Positions 1 to 8,163 of a stretch of 64,000 nt of DNA are shown here, piece after piece; the first letter of the stretch is position 1, and every line of letters starts with the position of its first letter. Source of the DNA: Lichenicola sp964236105 (GTDB taxonomy: Bacteria; Pseudomonadota; Alphaproteobacteria; Acetobacterales; Acetobacteraceae); the NCBI GenBank assembly GCA_964236105.1, contig CAXSBC010000007.1:186001-250000 (forward strand). The letters are read 5' to 3'. The notes below the pieces were generated by a model that worked only from the letters and a program-made list of their open reading frames with translations, made no database searches and had not been told where the DNA came from. The position numbers and the translations under genes are program-made.

Positions 1-332
1 TCGAGCCGATGCTCCGGCATCGCGGCCTGGCCGCCGGAGAGGACTGAGCGTCGGACCGCTTGGGCTGCGCATCGAAGCACGGCGGCGGTTGGTGCGAGCC
101 CCGGCTTGCCGACCTCGTGCGGGCCGAACGATCCGCGACGGTCCCAGCCCCGACCCGGCCCGTCTGCTGGCCGGCCACCGCATCAGGCTGGTGCCGGCGG
201 CGATGCCGGTCGCGCGATGACGTGACGCCGGCGGCGCATCGCGGGACGGGCGGGCATCGGTCCGGCCTGCGCAGGGCGGACCTGAGCACGTCGCTCTTGC
301 GGTCGGCGGCGGGCAGACCTTAATAGATCACA
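1..332. other. Left edge and leader upstream of the FMN riboswitch, no assigned gene
   Basis: No gene can be assigned here. A 14-codon open stretch ends at a TGA at 45-47 and could be the tail of an upstream gene, but the other two forward frames are also open across it. The rib promoter probably lies between about 250 and 330. No convincing -35/-10 pair was identified. Confidence 0.4.
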
Positions 333-335
333 GAG

Positions 336-499
336 ACGTTCTCGGGGCGGGGTGCAACTCCCCACCGGCGGTATTTGCAGGAGCGGGCGCAGGCCGGCTC
401 TTGCATCAGCCCGCGAGCGCCCGTCCGTGTCGTGCGGCGGGGTCAGCAGATCCGGTGTGATCCCGGAGCCGACGGTATAGTCCGGATGAGAGAGAACGG
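336..499 (+). promoter_or_regulatory. FMN riboswitch (RFN element)
   Basis: The conserved 5' block (GTTCTCGGGGCGGGGTG followed by CTCCCCACCGGCGGT, from about 339) and the 3' block (GGTCAGCAGATCCGGTG, then GAGCCGACGGTATAGTCC and GGATGAGAGAGAACG, ending near 498) match the RFN consensus. The 5' GTTCTC pairs with the 3' GAGAAC to close the P1 stem. The element ends about 86 bases before the ribD start, so it should turn down the rib operon when FMN is abundant. Whether it acts on translation or on termination is not clear; I saw no U-tract terminator before ribD. Confidence 0.96.
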
Positions 500-584
500 T
501 GATCCGCAGGCCAGCCCGGCAACGGGACGGCCGTGGAGAGCGCTGCGCCCCGGGTCGCGTCCGTCGGGACGGGATTGATCGAGC

Positions 585-1697
585 ATGACTGCGGCATGGT
601 ATCCGCTGCATCCAGCCGGGGCGTCCGCGGACGATCTGCCGGCAGGCGTCGCCGCGGGGTTCCGTTCGGCGATCGACGCGGCGGTGGAGTTCATCGGCGC
701 GACCGCGCCAAACCCTCCGGTGGGCTGCGCCATTCTGGATGCCTCCGGAACGGTGCTGGTGACGGCTGCCCACCAGCGCGCCGGGCAGCCGCATGCCGAG
801 GCGCTGGCGCTGCGACGCCTCGACGAGGCGGGGCTCAGCCGGCGCGCTGCGACCCTGCTGGTGACGCTGGAGCCCTGCAACCATCGCGGCCGCACCGGTC
901 CCTGCACCGAGGCGATTCTCGCCAGCCCGGTCCGCAGCGTCTGGATCGGCAGCATCGATCCGAACCCGCACGTTTCCGGCCACGGCGCCGAGCGCCTGCG
1001 CGCGGCCGGCTGCACGGTGCAGCGGCTCGCCGGCAGAACCGGTGCCGGAGCGGCCGCCCTGGCGCGCGAGTGCGACGCGCTGATCGTGCCGTTCCGTCGC
1101 TGGGCCGACACCGGGCGACCCTGGGTGAGCGTCAAGCAGGCGCTGGATGCCGCCGGCGGCATGATCCCGCCGCCGGGGGCGAAGACCTTCACGACGCCCG
1201 CCTCGCTGCGTCTCGCGCACCGGCTGCGCCGCTGCACCGACGCGATCGTCACCGGCACCGGCACGCTGCGCGCCGACCGGCCCGGCTTCACCGTCCGCCA
1301 TCTTCCCGATTATCCCGACCGCCGCCGGCTGCTGGCCGTGCTCGGCCGGGCGGAGCATCTGCCGGACGGCTATGCCAGCCTGGCGGCCGAGAACGGCCTC
1401 GATTTGCGCATGGTGGCCTCGCCGGACCGGCTGCTGCCGCTGCTGGCCGAGGCCGGCGTGCTGTGGGCGATGGTCGAGGCCGGGCCGCGCGTGCTGCGCA
1501 GCCTGCGCGATGCCGGCCTGTGGGACGACTGGCTGACCATCACCCATCCGGATGCCGCGACGGGTCCGGAGCCGGCCGACCGGCTCGGCATCGTGCTGGC
1601 GCGACAGGCGGGCACGCTGTCGCCGCTGCGCCTGCTGCCGGAACTGCGCGACATCGCCACACAGACTGAGGAGGGCCCATGTTCTCGGGGATCATAG
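585..1697 (+). CDS. ribD: Bifunctional diaminohydroxyphosphoribosylaminopyrimidine deaminase / reductase
   Basis: RibD carries out the second and third steps of riboflavin synthesis: deamination of the pyrimidine ring, then NADPH-dependent reduction of the ribosyl side chain. The deaminase domain (about residues 25-150) has the zinc ligands His70 in PHAEALAL and Cys98/Cys107 in LEPCNHRGRTGPC, with catalytic Glu72. The reductase domain (about 155-365) opens at VSVKQALDAAGG and keeps the GTGTLRADRPGFTVR block. It is more divergent than the deaminase half. The 370-residue length is normal. It is the first gene after the FMN riboswitch and overlaps ribE by 19 bases, which implies translational coupling. 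Confidence 0.93.
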   Translation: MTAAWYPLHPAGASADDLPAGVAAGFRSAIDAAVEFIGATAPNPPVGCAILDASGTVLVTAAHQRAGQPHAEALALRRLDEAGLSRRAATLLVTLEPCNHRGRTGPCTEAILASPVRSVWIGSIDPNPHVSGHGAERLRAAGCTVQRLAGRTGAGAAALARECDALIVPFRRWADTGRPWVSVKQALDAAGGMIPPPGAKTFTTPASLRLAHRLRRCTDAIVTGTGTLRADRPGFTVRHLPDYPDRRRLLAVLGRAEHLPDGYASLAAENGLDLRMVASPDRLLPLLAEAGVLWAMVEAGPRVLRSLRDAGLWDDWLTITHPDAATGPEPADRLGIVLARQAGTLSPLRLLPELRDIATQTEEGPCSRGS

Positions 1698-2284
1698 AGC
1701 GGCTCGGCCGCGTGCGTGCCGTGGTGCCGGGGGAGAACGACGTCCGGCTCGATCTCGAGACCGGCTTCCCGGATCTGGCGCTGGGCGAGAGCGTCGCCGT
1801 CAACGGCGTCTGCCTGACCGTGACCCGCTTCGACGACACCGGCGCCGCCTCGGTGTTCGTCAGCCCCGAGACCCTGTCCGTCACCGCGCTCGGCCGCCTG
1901 CGCGAAGGCTCGGACGTCAACCTCGAGCGCGCCGTGACGCCGACCACGCGCCTGTCGGGCCACATGGTGCAGGGGCATGTGGACGGGGTGGGCCGGCTTG
2001 CGGCGATCGAGCCGGTCGGCGAGGCGCGGACGCTGCGCTTCGCGATGCCGGCCGCCCTGCGCCGCTACTGCGTGTCGAAGGGCTCGATCACGCTCGACGG
2101 CATCAGCCTGACCCTGAACGAGGCGGGCGAGCCGGACGGCGACAGCTTCTCGGCCGCCGTGATGATCATCCCCCATACCTGGGACCACACCACGCTCGGC
2201 CGTCTCGTGCCCGGCGACCCGGTCAATGTCGAGGTCGACATGATCGCCAAGTATGTCGAGCAGTTCTGCAGGAACCCGTCATGA
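1679..2284 (+). CDS. ribE: Riboflavin synthase, alpha subunit
   Basis: This enzyme dismutates two molecules of 6,7-dimethyl-8-ribityllumazine to riboflavin, the last step of the pathway. The 201-residue protein starts MFSGIIERLGRV, the hallmark N-terminus of the family, and has two tandem lumazine-binding barrels. Barrel 1 contains GESVAVNGVCLTV and barrel 2 contains KGSITLDGISLTLN. The start lies within the last codons of ribD, and the stop overlaps the ribBA start as ATGA. The four rib genes therefore read as one operon under the FMN riboswitch. Confidence 0.97.
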   Translation: MFSGIIERLGRVRAVVPGENDVRLDLETGFPDLALGESVAVNGVCLTVTRFDDTGAASVFVSPETLSVTALGRLREGSDVNLERAVTPTTRLSGHMVQGHVDGVGRLAAIEPVGEARTLRFAMPAALRRYCVSKGSITLDGISLTLNEAGEPDGDSFSAAVMIIPHTWDHTTLGRLVPGDPVNVEVDMIAKYVEQFCRNPS

Positions 2285-3546
2285 CCCAGCCAGCACTTCC
2301 CGCAGCCATCCAGGCCGCGGTCGACGCGCTCCGCGCCGGGCGCATGGTCGTCATGACCGACGACGAGGACCGCGAGAACGAGGGCGACCTGGTTCTCGCG
2401 GCCGAGTTCGCGACGCCCGAGACGATCAACTTCATGGTCACCCACGGGCGCGGCCTGGTCTGCCTGTCGCTGGAGGCGGCCCGGGTCGACCGGCTCGGCC
2501 TGCCGATGATGGTCGCCGACAACCAGGCGCCGCGCGGCACCGCCTTCACCGTCTCGATCGAGGCGCGCGACGGCGTCAGCACCGGCATCTCCGCGCATGA
2601 CCGGGCCCGCACGATCCAGGCGGCGATCGCCCCGGGTGCCGGCCCGCAGGATCTGGTCTCGCCCGGCCATGTCTTTCCGCTGCGCGCCGTCGAGGGCGGC
2701 GTGCTGGCCCGCGCCGGCCACACCGAGGGCTCGATCGAGCTGCTCCGGCTGGGCGGGATGATCCCGGCCGCGGTGATCTGCGAGGTGATGAGTGCCGACG
2801 GCAGCATGGCGCGCATGCCCGAACTCCGCCGCTTCGCGGCAGCCCACGACATGCCGATCGTCACCATCGCCGAGCTCGTGGCCACGATGGTCGAGATGCG
2901 GCAGGCGGTCGCCGCCACCGTCGAGCACGTCGCGGTCACGCGCCTGCCGGTGGCACTCGCCGACACGGTGTTCGAGATGCATGCCTTCCGCGACGCGGCC
3001 GGGGGCGAGCACCTGGCCCTGGTGAAGGGCGATCCGGCGGCCGCACCCGCCGGCCAGCCGCCGCTGGTGCGGCTGCATTCGGAGTGCGTGACCGGCGACG
3101 TGTTCGGCTCGCTGCGCTGCGACTGCGGCAGCCAGCTGCAGGCGGCGCTGGGCCGGATCGCCGCAGCCGAGTCCGGCGTGCTGGTCTATCTGCGCGGCCA
3201 GGAGGGCAGGGGCATCGGGCTGGCCAACAAGATCCGCGCCTATGCGCTGCAGGATGAGGGGCTGGACACGGTGGAGGCCAACCACCGGCTGGGCTTTGCC
3301 GCCGATGCCCGCGACTGGTCGGTCGCGGCCGCGATCCTGCGCCAGCTCGGGCTCGGAACGCTGGATCTGCTGACCAACAACCCGGCCAAGATCGCGGCAC
3401 TCGAGGGTCGCGGCTTCACCGTCGCCGCCCGCGTGGCGCTGGAGATGCCGCATACCGCCCATAACGGCGCCTACCTGCGTACCAAGCGCGAGAAGATGGG
3501 CCACACCCTGGTCGATCCGGAAACGGCCTCGCGGGCAGCGGAATAG
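2281..3546 (+). CDS. ribBA: Bifunctional 3,4-dihydroxy-2-butanone 4-phosphate synthase / GTP cyclohydrolase II
   Basis: This 421-residue fusion supplies both precursors of riboflavin. The N-terminal half (about 5-205) is the RibB domain, with DDEDRENEGDL at 27-37 and GHTEGSIEL for metal and ribulose-5-phosphate binding. The C-terminal half (about 215-410) is GTP cyclohydrolase II, with zinc ligands Cys269, Cys280 and Cys282 in HSECVTGDVFGSLRCDCG and the GTP-binding segment RGQEGRGIGLANKIRAY. All key residues are present, so both activities are expected. The ATG is chosen because it overlaps the ribE stop (ATGA). A longer open frame begins upstream at 1552 but would run through ribD and ribE. 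Confidence 0.95.
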   Translation: MTQPALPAAIQAAVDALRAGRMVVMTDDEDRENEGDLVLAAEFATPETINFMVTHGRGLVCLSLEAARVDRLGLPMMVADNQAPRGTAFTVSIEARDGVSTGISAHDRARTIQAAIAPGAGPQDLVSPGHVFPLRAVEGGVLARAGHTEGSIELLRLGGMIPAAVICEVMSADGSMARMPELRRFAAAHDMPIVTIAELVATMVEMRQAVAATVEHVAVTRLPVALADTVFEMHAFRDAAGGEHLALVKGDPAAAPAGQPPLVRLHSECVTGDVFGSLRCDCGSQLQAALGRIAAAESGVLVYLRGQEGRGIGLANKIRAYALQDEGLDTVEANHRLGFAADARDWSVAAAILRQLGLGTLDLLTNNPAKIAALEGRGFTVAARVALEMPHTAHNGAYLRTKREKMGHTLVDPETASRAAE

Positions 3547-3551
3547 GCGCC

Positions 3552-4040
3552 ATGAGCATCAACGCCCCGTCCGCAGCGCCGTCGCTGCCGTTCGCGACGC
3601 CGCCGCGCCTGGCGCTGGTGGTCAGCCGCTACAACGAGGATGTCACCGGAGGTCTGCGCGACGGCGCCATCGCGTGGCTGTTCGAGCGGGGGATCGACGT
3701 GCGCGAGGGCGACGTGATCGCAGCACCCGGCGCCTACGAGCTGCCGCTGATCGCGCAGGCGCTGGCCCGCAGCGGCCGCTACGACGGGGTGATCTGCCTC
3801 GGCTGCGTCGTCAAGGGCGACACGGCGCATTTCGAGTTCATCAGCCTGGGCACCGCGACCGGCCTGATGCAGGCCGCCCTGGCGACCGGGGTGCCGATCG
3901 CCTTCGGCGTGCTCACCACCTACACCGACGAGCAGGCCGTGTCCCGCTCGCGCGCCGACCTCCACAACAAGGGCCGGGAGGCCGCCGCCGCCTGCGTCGA
4001 GACCATCGCCATCCTGCAGGCGATCGACGCCAGCACGTGA
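3552..4040 (+). CDS. ribH: 6,7-dimethyl-8-ribityllumazine synthase
   Basis: Lumazine synthase condenses 3,4-dihydroxy-2-butanone 4-phosphate with the RibD product to give the substrate of riboflavin synthase. The 162-residue protein shows SRYNEDVTGGL, the PGAYELPL segment, GCVVKGDTAHFEF with the catalytic His, and FGVLTTYTDEQA with the conserved Arg nearby. It starts five bases after the ribBA stop and closes the riboflavin operon. In many proteobacteria nusB follows ribH. Here a convergent peptidase gene follows instead. Confidence 0.96.
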   Translation: MSINAPSAAPSLPFATPPRLALVVSRYNEDVTGGLRDGAIAWLFERGIDVREGDVIAAPGAYELPLIAQALARSGRYDGVICLGCVVKGDTAHFEFISLGTATGLMQAALATGVPIAFGVLTTYTDEQAVSRSRADLHNKGREAAAACVETIAILQAIDAST

Positions 4041-4043
4041 TCC

Positions 4044-4074
4044 CGGCGGGGTGGACGACGTGGTCCCCCCGCCG
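4044..4074. terminator. GC-rich hairpin between convergent genes, possible terminator
   Basis: CGGCGGGG and CCCCCGCCG can pair around a loop just after the ribH stop, between two convergent genes. There is no following run of T, so it is only a candidate for ending the rib transcript. Confidence 0.4.
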
Positions 4075-4115
4075 CCGCAGCACTGCCCGATCTGTCCGGA
4101 GCAGGCCGGCCTGCG

Positions 4116-5732
4116 TCAGACGGAGGTGGCGCCTCGCGTCGTCAGGGCTGCGAACAGCGCCTTGCCGTCCGGCCGACCCAGGCCGGTGCAGGCGTTCCAG
4201 CTCGGCCCCGCGTTGTAGCCGAGCTGCGAGCCGGCCGGCTTGTTGTTGCCGCTGGTGATCTGCACCGTCAGCTTCTCGGCCAATGCCGCCTTGGAATACA
4301 GGAAGTCGGGCGGGAAGCCGACGGGCGTGGTCGCCTTCTGGTTGATCAGCGCGGTCAGCCCGGCCCAGAGCGGGGCCACGGCGCTGGTGCCGCCCACCAC
4401 CTCCTTCTTGCCGCCCACGACGATCAGGTAGCCGCTTGCGGGCGACGCATCGCCCGCCACGTCCGGCACGCCGCGTCCCTTGCGGCCGCCATTCACGCTG
4501 GCCGGCAGCGTCACCGTGTCCTGGAAGGCGGGGATGTCGAACAGGTCGCTGATGCCGCCGCCGGTGCCGCCGCCGCCGGTGCCGCTGTCGTTCCACACCA
4601 CCTCGGCGCTGATGGCGCTGCCGGCAACGGCGATGTGGGTGCCGCCGCAGGAGGTGGCGAACGGCGAGGAGCCGGGGAAGTCGACATGCGCCTTGCCGTC
4701 ATCGACGCCGTCGGTGGCGAAGCTGTCGCCGGCCGCGACATAGACCGAGATGCCGAGCTGGACCGCATCCTGCAGCACCCCGTTCATCGTCGTGACCGAT
4801 GATGCGGTCCAGCTGCTTTCCGGACCGCCCCAGGAGATCGAGATCACCGAGGGCTTGTTGGTGGTGTCGTGCACCGCCTGGCTGATCGCGTCGGAGAAGC
4901 CGGCGTCGGTGTTCGGTGCGAAATACACCGCGATCTCGGCCCCCGGCGCCAGCCCGCCCGCGACCTGGATGTCGAGCGCCACCTCGCCGTCCGCGTCCGA
5001 GCCGGTGGTGTTGGTGGCGCCGTCCACCGACACCGCGATCACGCGGGGCAGCTTCACCCCCATCGCCTTGAAGGCCGTCCTGTTGTCTGACGCCGAGAAG
5101 CCGCCGCCGAGCTCGATCAGCGCGATGGTGACGCCGGTGCCGTCGACGCCGGTGGGGAAGTCGTAGAGTGGCCCGATCTTGTTGGGCTCGAGCCCGGAGG
5201 GCTGCGCCCTGTGCGGCCGCACGATGTGCGTGTGGGCGATCGCCCGGCTGTCGAGCCCGAGCACGGACTCCACCAGCCCGTGCAGGTGCTCGGGCAGCTG
5301 GATGTCGCCCTGGTGGCCGCGGAACTGGCTGCCGCCGTCGTGATACAGCGCCAGTCTGGTGCCGAACGCCGCCTCGATGGCGGACGGCGATCCGCCGACC
5401 CGGATCAGCCGGCGCGCCGGCGCCACCTGCATCACCGTCAGCGCCTGCGACGTGACATAGTCGGACAGCTGCCGCAGATCCTCCCGGTACAGCGCGGTGC
5501 GGGCGTCGGCAAGCTGGCTTCGGCGCAGGTCGGTATCGGTGATGCTGCCGAACGACGCGGTGAACCCCGACTCGTCGCGCGGCTTCAGGTAGATGCTGGC
5601 CTCCACGACATGATCCTCGGGAACGGCGCCGACCTCGCGACTGCCGGACGGGAGCGTGCGGCAGCTGCCGACGAGGGTGCGAAACCCATGCCTGGGTGTG
5701 GGCGGGGCGGACGGATGGGTCGTCTCGGTCAT
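4116..5732 (-). CDS. S53 family serine-carboxyl peptidase (sedolisin/kumamolisin type)
   Basis: This is a probable acid-active secreted endopeptidase made as a pro-enzyme. Of 538 residues, about 20-170 form a pro-kumamolisin activation domain and about 180-535 the subtilisin-fold catalytic domain. The Ser-Glu-Asp triad is visible: Glu250 and Asp254 in DGEVALDIQ and Ser450 in GGTSAVAPLWAG. The oxyanion-hole Asp336 lies in AAGDSF. A C-terminal calcium site is suggested by TGLGRPDG. No classical signal peptide is seen at the N-terminus, as in several bacterial kumamolisins. It is a single gene convergent with ribH, with no obvious partner. Sedolisins of this type are common in acid-tolerant bacteria. 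Confidence 0.92.
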   Translation of the reverse strand: MTETTHPSAPPTPRHGFRTLVGSCRTLPSGSREVGAVPEDHVVEASIYLKPRDESGFTASFGSITDTDLRRSQLADARTALYREDLRQLSDYVTSQALTVMQVAPARRLIRVGGSPSAIEAAFGTRLALYHDGGSQFRGHQGDIQLPEHLHGLVESVLGLDSRAIAHTHIVRPHRAQPSGLEPNKIGPLYDFPTGVDGTGVTIALIELGGGFSASDNRTAFKAMGVKLPRVIAVSVDGATNTTGSDADGEVALDIQVAGGLAPGAEIAVYFAPNTDAGFSDAISQAVHDTTNKPSVISISWGGPESSWTASSVTTMNGVLQDAVQLGISVYVAAGDSFATDGVDDGKAHVDFPGSSPFATSCGGTHIAVAGSAISAEVVWNDSGTGGGGTGGGISDLFDIPAFQDTVTLPASVNGGRKGRGVPDVAGDASPASGYLIVVGGKKEVVGGTSAVAPLWAGLTALINQKATTPVGFPPDFLYSKAALAEKLTVQITSGNNKPAGSQLGYNAGPSWNACTGLGRPDGKALFAALTTRGATSV

Positions 5733-5787
5733 GGCTACCTCGGCAGTCTGTCGCGGAACAAAGGGTGGACGACACAGCCTGACCGGC

Positions 5788-6354
5788 TCAACCGGTTCCG
5801 TCCAGCAGTCCCGGAAGCAGTGCCCGCGCCGCCAGGGTGGTTCCCGGTCGCGCCATCTCCAGCAGCGTGACCCCCTCGACGATCGACAGGATCGCCGCCG
5901 CCATGCCGTGCGCCCGGGCGTCGGGCAGCAGGCGGCTGTCGATCCAGTCCAGCCAGTCGCCGACGGTCTCGGCCGCGACCTTGACGTAGGGCGCCTCGCC
6001 GCGCGCGCCGCGCGCCACCACCTCCGTCCACACCCGCATGAACGGCGCGATCTCCGGATCCCGCGACAGCGTCAGCACCTGGGCCAGGAAGGCGCCGGCC
6101 GTGACGGGCGGGCTGGTCGAATGGGCGGCCATGATCGCGCCCAGCCGGCCGGAGATCCGGGCGAGCACCGCCACCACCAGCGCATCCTTGGTGGCGAAGT
6201 AATAGAGCAGCATTCGCCCGCTGGTGGAGAACCGGACAGCCAGGCCGCGCAGGCCGAGCTGCCCGAGCCCCTCGCGCAGCACCAGCGAGGCGATCTCGTC
6301 GGCCAGCGCGTCGCGCCGTGCAATCCGCTCTGCCGATTCGGGATGTGCGATCAT
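5788..6354 (-). CDS. TetR/AcrR family transcriptional regulator
   Basis: A 188-residue repressor-like protein. The N-terminal helix-turn-helix covers about residues 10-55, and GRMLLYYFATKDALVVAVL is the typical end of a TetR DNA-binding domain. The C-terminal ligand-binding part has no recognisable specificity. The ATG at 6354 (MIAHPESAERIARR) is chosen because the longer open frame upstream runs through the divergent gene and the operator-like repeats. It is transcribed divergently from a small membrane protein, and GTAAC/GTTAC repeats lie in the 67-bp gap. The likely arrangement is autoregulation plus control of the membrane gene. Confidence 0.85.
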   Translation of the reverse strand: MIAHPESAERIARRDALADEIASLVLREGLGQLGLRGLAVRFSTSGRMLLYYFATKDALVVAVLARISGRLGAIMAAHSTSPPVTAGAFLAQVLTLSRDPEIAPFMRVWTEVVARGARGEAPYVKVAAETVGDWLDWIDSRLLPDARAHGMAAAILSIVEGVTLLEMARPGTTLAARALLPGLLDGTG

Positions 6355-6371
6355 CACCAGCCTGTAGCACC

Positions 6372-6404
6372 CGTTACATATCCATGCTACGTAACGCATG
6401 TTAC
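6372..6404. promoter_or_regulatory. Operator-like inverted repeats between tetR and its divergent neighbour
   Basis: GTAACGCATGTTAC at 6391-6404 is an inverted repeat (GTAAC, 4-base spacer, GTTAC). CGTTAC at 6372-6377 and GTAACG at 6391-6396 form a second, wider pair. They fill the short gap between the divergent starts, the usual place for a TetR-family operator. Binding is inferred. Confidence 0.6.
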
Positions 6405-6421
6405 ATGGTGGAGATGATCGG

Positions 6422-6826
6422 ATGCTCGGTGCACGACAAGTCCTCATCCTGTCCGGGATCGCAGCGCTGTTCTGGATCGCCGCGACCGCCTGGATCCGAT
6501 GGTTTCCGGCGGCACTCGTCGACCCGCTGCAAGGCAGCCTGGGCTTCCTGTTCAGCATTCCGGTCTGCTGGCTGTGCGTGCATCTCGGTCGGCGCGCGGC
6601 GTCCCTGTCGGCCGAGCAGCTGGTGCCCGGCACGGCCGTTGTCGTTGCGGTCGCGACACTGATCGACGCGGTGGCGCTGCGCTGGGCGCATCTGCTGTAT
6701 GCCGACAGCGAGCAGACATGCCGGCTCGGTGCGGCCTGGCTGCTCTGGGGCTATGGCGTGAGCCTGGGCATCGCGCTGCTGATGCGCCATCGTCCGGCAA
6801 TGGCCGGCGCTCCGCGTTCGGCCTGA
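6422..6826 (+). CDS. Small four-helix membrane protein, possibly DUF5367
   Basis: A 134-residue hydrophobic protein with about four membrane segments (near residues 7-25, 38-55, 68-88 and 103-122 by inspection). The GGTGGAG ribosome-binding site at 6407-6413 points to the ATG at 6422 rather than the earlier one at 6398. Size, the LFWIAATAWIRWFP segment and pairing with a divergent TetR gene resemble DUF5367 proteins, whose function is not established. The family call rests on memory of the pattern. It could be an efflux- or stress-related membrane protein controlled by the TetR. Confidence 0.65.
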   Translation: MLGARQVLILSGIAALFWIAATAWIRWFPAALVDPLQGSLGFLFSIPVCWLCVHLGRRAASLSAEQLVPGTAVVVAVATLIDAVALRWAHLLYADSEQTCRLGAAWLLWGYGVSLGIALLMRHRPAMAGAPRSA

Positions 6827-7482
6827 CGGGACTCCGGGGGCGCTGCTGCCCGTCATGAGCTGACGCCGCGCCGGCGTTCCGGATGACGCGCACGGTTCGA
6901 AACCTGTCCGACGGCAGCGTCGTGACCCCGACCGTGCATGAATACGATACGGCAACGTTCGCGTCACGGGACGCGTTTCAGGAGCTGCAGCGCGGCGGCA
7001 GGCGAATATCGGATCGCGCCGACGCGCCGTCCGTACCGGACGTGCATGACGACGAGGCGCGATCTCTCCATCGGCGCTGCATGACTGGTAGAAGACAATC
7101 TTGCTCTTTGGTGATGCAGGATCATGTTCCTGACATCAGACCGTCACAGGCGCCGCAACTGCCGGATCGCGGTTGATACTGACCGCAGCCTGTCTGCATC
7201 ACTGTGGAGTCATTGCGACCAGGCTCGGTGAGCCGTCTGTTGCTCTGCTCTGTTGCCGACATCCTCGACGACCGACTATCCGAAGTGAACAGGGCGTTCT
7301 ATTGCCGCGGCATCGATGTCTCTATTGCCAAGCGCAGGGATTACCCTATATTGGTGAAATTACACGGACGGTCGCTCGGCCACTTTGGCCATTATCGCGT
7401 CTCCGTTGTGTCTCATCGACGCGGATCGAAAATGATCCTTTTCCAATGTTGGCGATGACCGGACGGTCTTGCCACCAAGTAG
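6827..7482. other. Intergenic region without a supported gene
   Basis: About 650 bases. Short open frames exist (for example 6883-7176 and 7204-7458), but their products look like random arginine-rich or mixed sequence, lack good ribosome-binding sites and resemble no family. The stretch around 7080-7460 is AT-richer than its surroundings and may hold the promoter of the next gene. Confidence 0.5.
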
Positions 7483-8043
7483 ATGCTGAAAGAAGACATC
7501 TTGCCGCAAGACTCCGTTCTTCCGCCGTCCGACGACGCGGTACGTCAGGCCCTGCTCCGACTCGGCGCCGGTTCGAATAAAAGCCAGCAGTTTTCAGGAA
7601 GACGGCCGGCGTCGCTGTCGACGTCTCCCGCAGCGCGTCGTCGCTTCGTCCAGGACGGCGAGGTCGCAGTCGAATATGCGGAGCGCACCCGTCCTGTTGC
7701 GGCGGATACAAGCGGCATCGATGGCCTGCGCGCGGAACTGGCGCAGGAACGCCAGGCGCGCGCCGACGTCGAGCTCGCCTTGCGCGATGCGCAGGCGAGC
7801 CTGCGCAGTTGTCAGACGCGTCTGGGACATGTCGAGCTCGCTCTCGAAGAAGCCCGCGCGCAGACCGTCGCCCTGGCCGACGCGGCGACGCCGGCGCCGA
7901 TTCCCGATGAAGTCGCACGCAGCCGCAGGCGACGCGCGCCGGGCGACAGCGAACCGATCGAGGGCGAGGTCGGTTCCAGCAGGGTCCGGCGTGCCGCATC
8001 CGAACCCCAGCCGGTCAAGTGGTGGATCAAGCAGTCCGGCTGA
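7483..8043 (+). CDS. Hypothetical coiled-coil protein
   Basis: No function is recognised. The 186-residue product has a polar, Ser/Arg-rich N-terminal third. A heptad-rich coiled coil follows from about residue 78 to 130 (LRAELAQERQARADVELALR onward), then a basic RSRRRRAPGD linker, and the chain ends in PVKWWIKQSG. The tail EPQPVKWWIKQSG resembles a Trp-rich ending I recall from uncharacterised Acetobacteraceae coiled-coil proteins; this is memory, not a search. No signal peptide or membrane segment is present. It stands alone between an AT-richer gap and the convergent glycosyltransferase gene. Confidence 0.6.
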   Translation: MLKEDILPQDSVLPPSDDAVRQALLRLGAGSNKSQQFSGRRPASLSTSPAARRRFVQDGEVAVEYAERTRPVAADTSGIDGLRAELAQERQARADVELALRDAQASLRSCQTRLGHVELALEEARAQTVALADAATPAPIPDEVARSRRRRAPGDSEPIEGEVGSSRVRRAASEPQPVKWWIKQSG

Positions 8044-8163
8044 CGGCGCTGTTCGGCAGCCGCGACGTCACGCCTGCCAAATGCCGGGTTCGGTCAGGCC
8101 CGTGAACCGGACCGCGGATGACGTTCCACGTACCCGGGTGCTCACACCATCGGCAAGACGCAG

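Noticed and set aside
3..47. Possible tail of an upstream gene ending in a TGA at 45-47 (14 codons)
   Set aside because: The other two forward frames are also open across this stretch and no family motif is visible, so a gene cannot be supported.
7204..7458. 84-codon open frame in the 6.8-7.5 kb gap
   Set aside because: No ribosome-binding site, no family pattern and mixed basic composition; probably chance.
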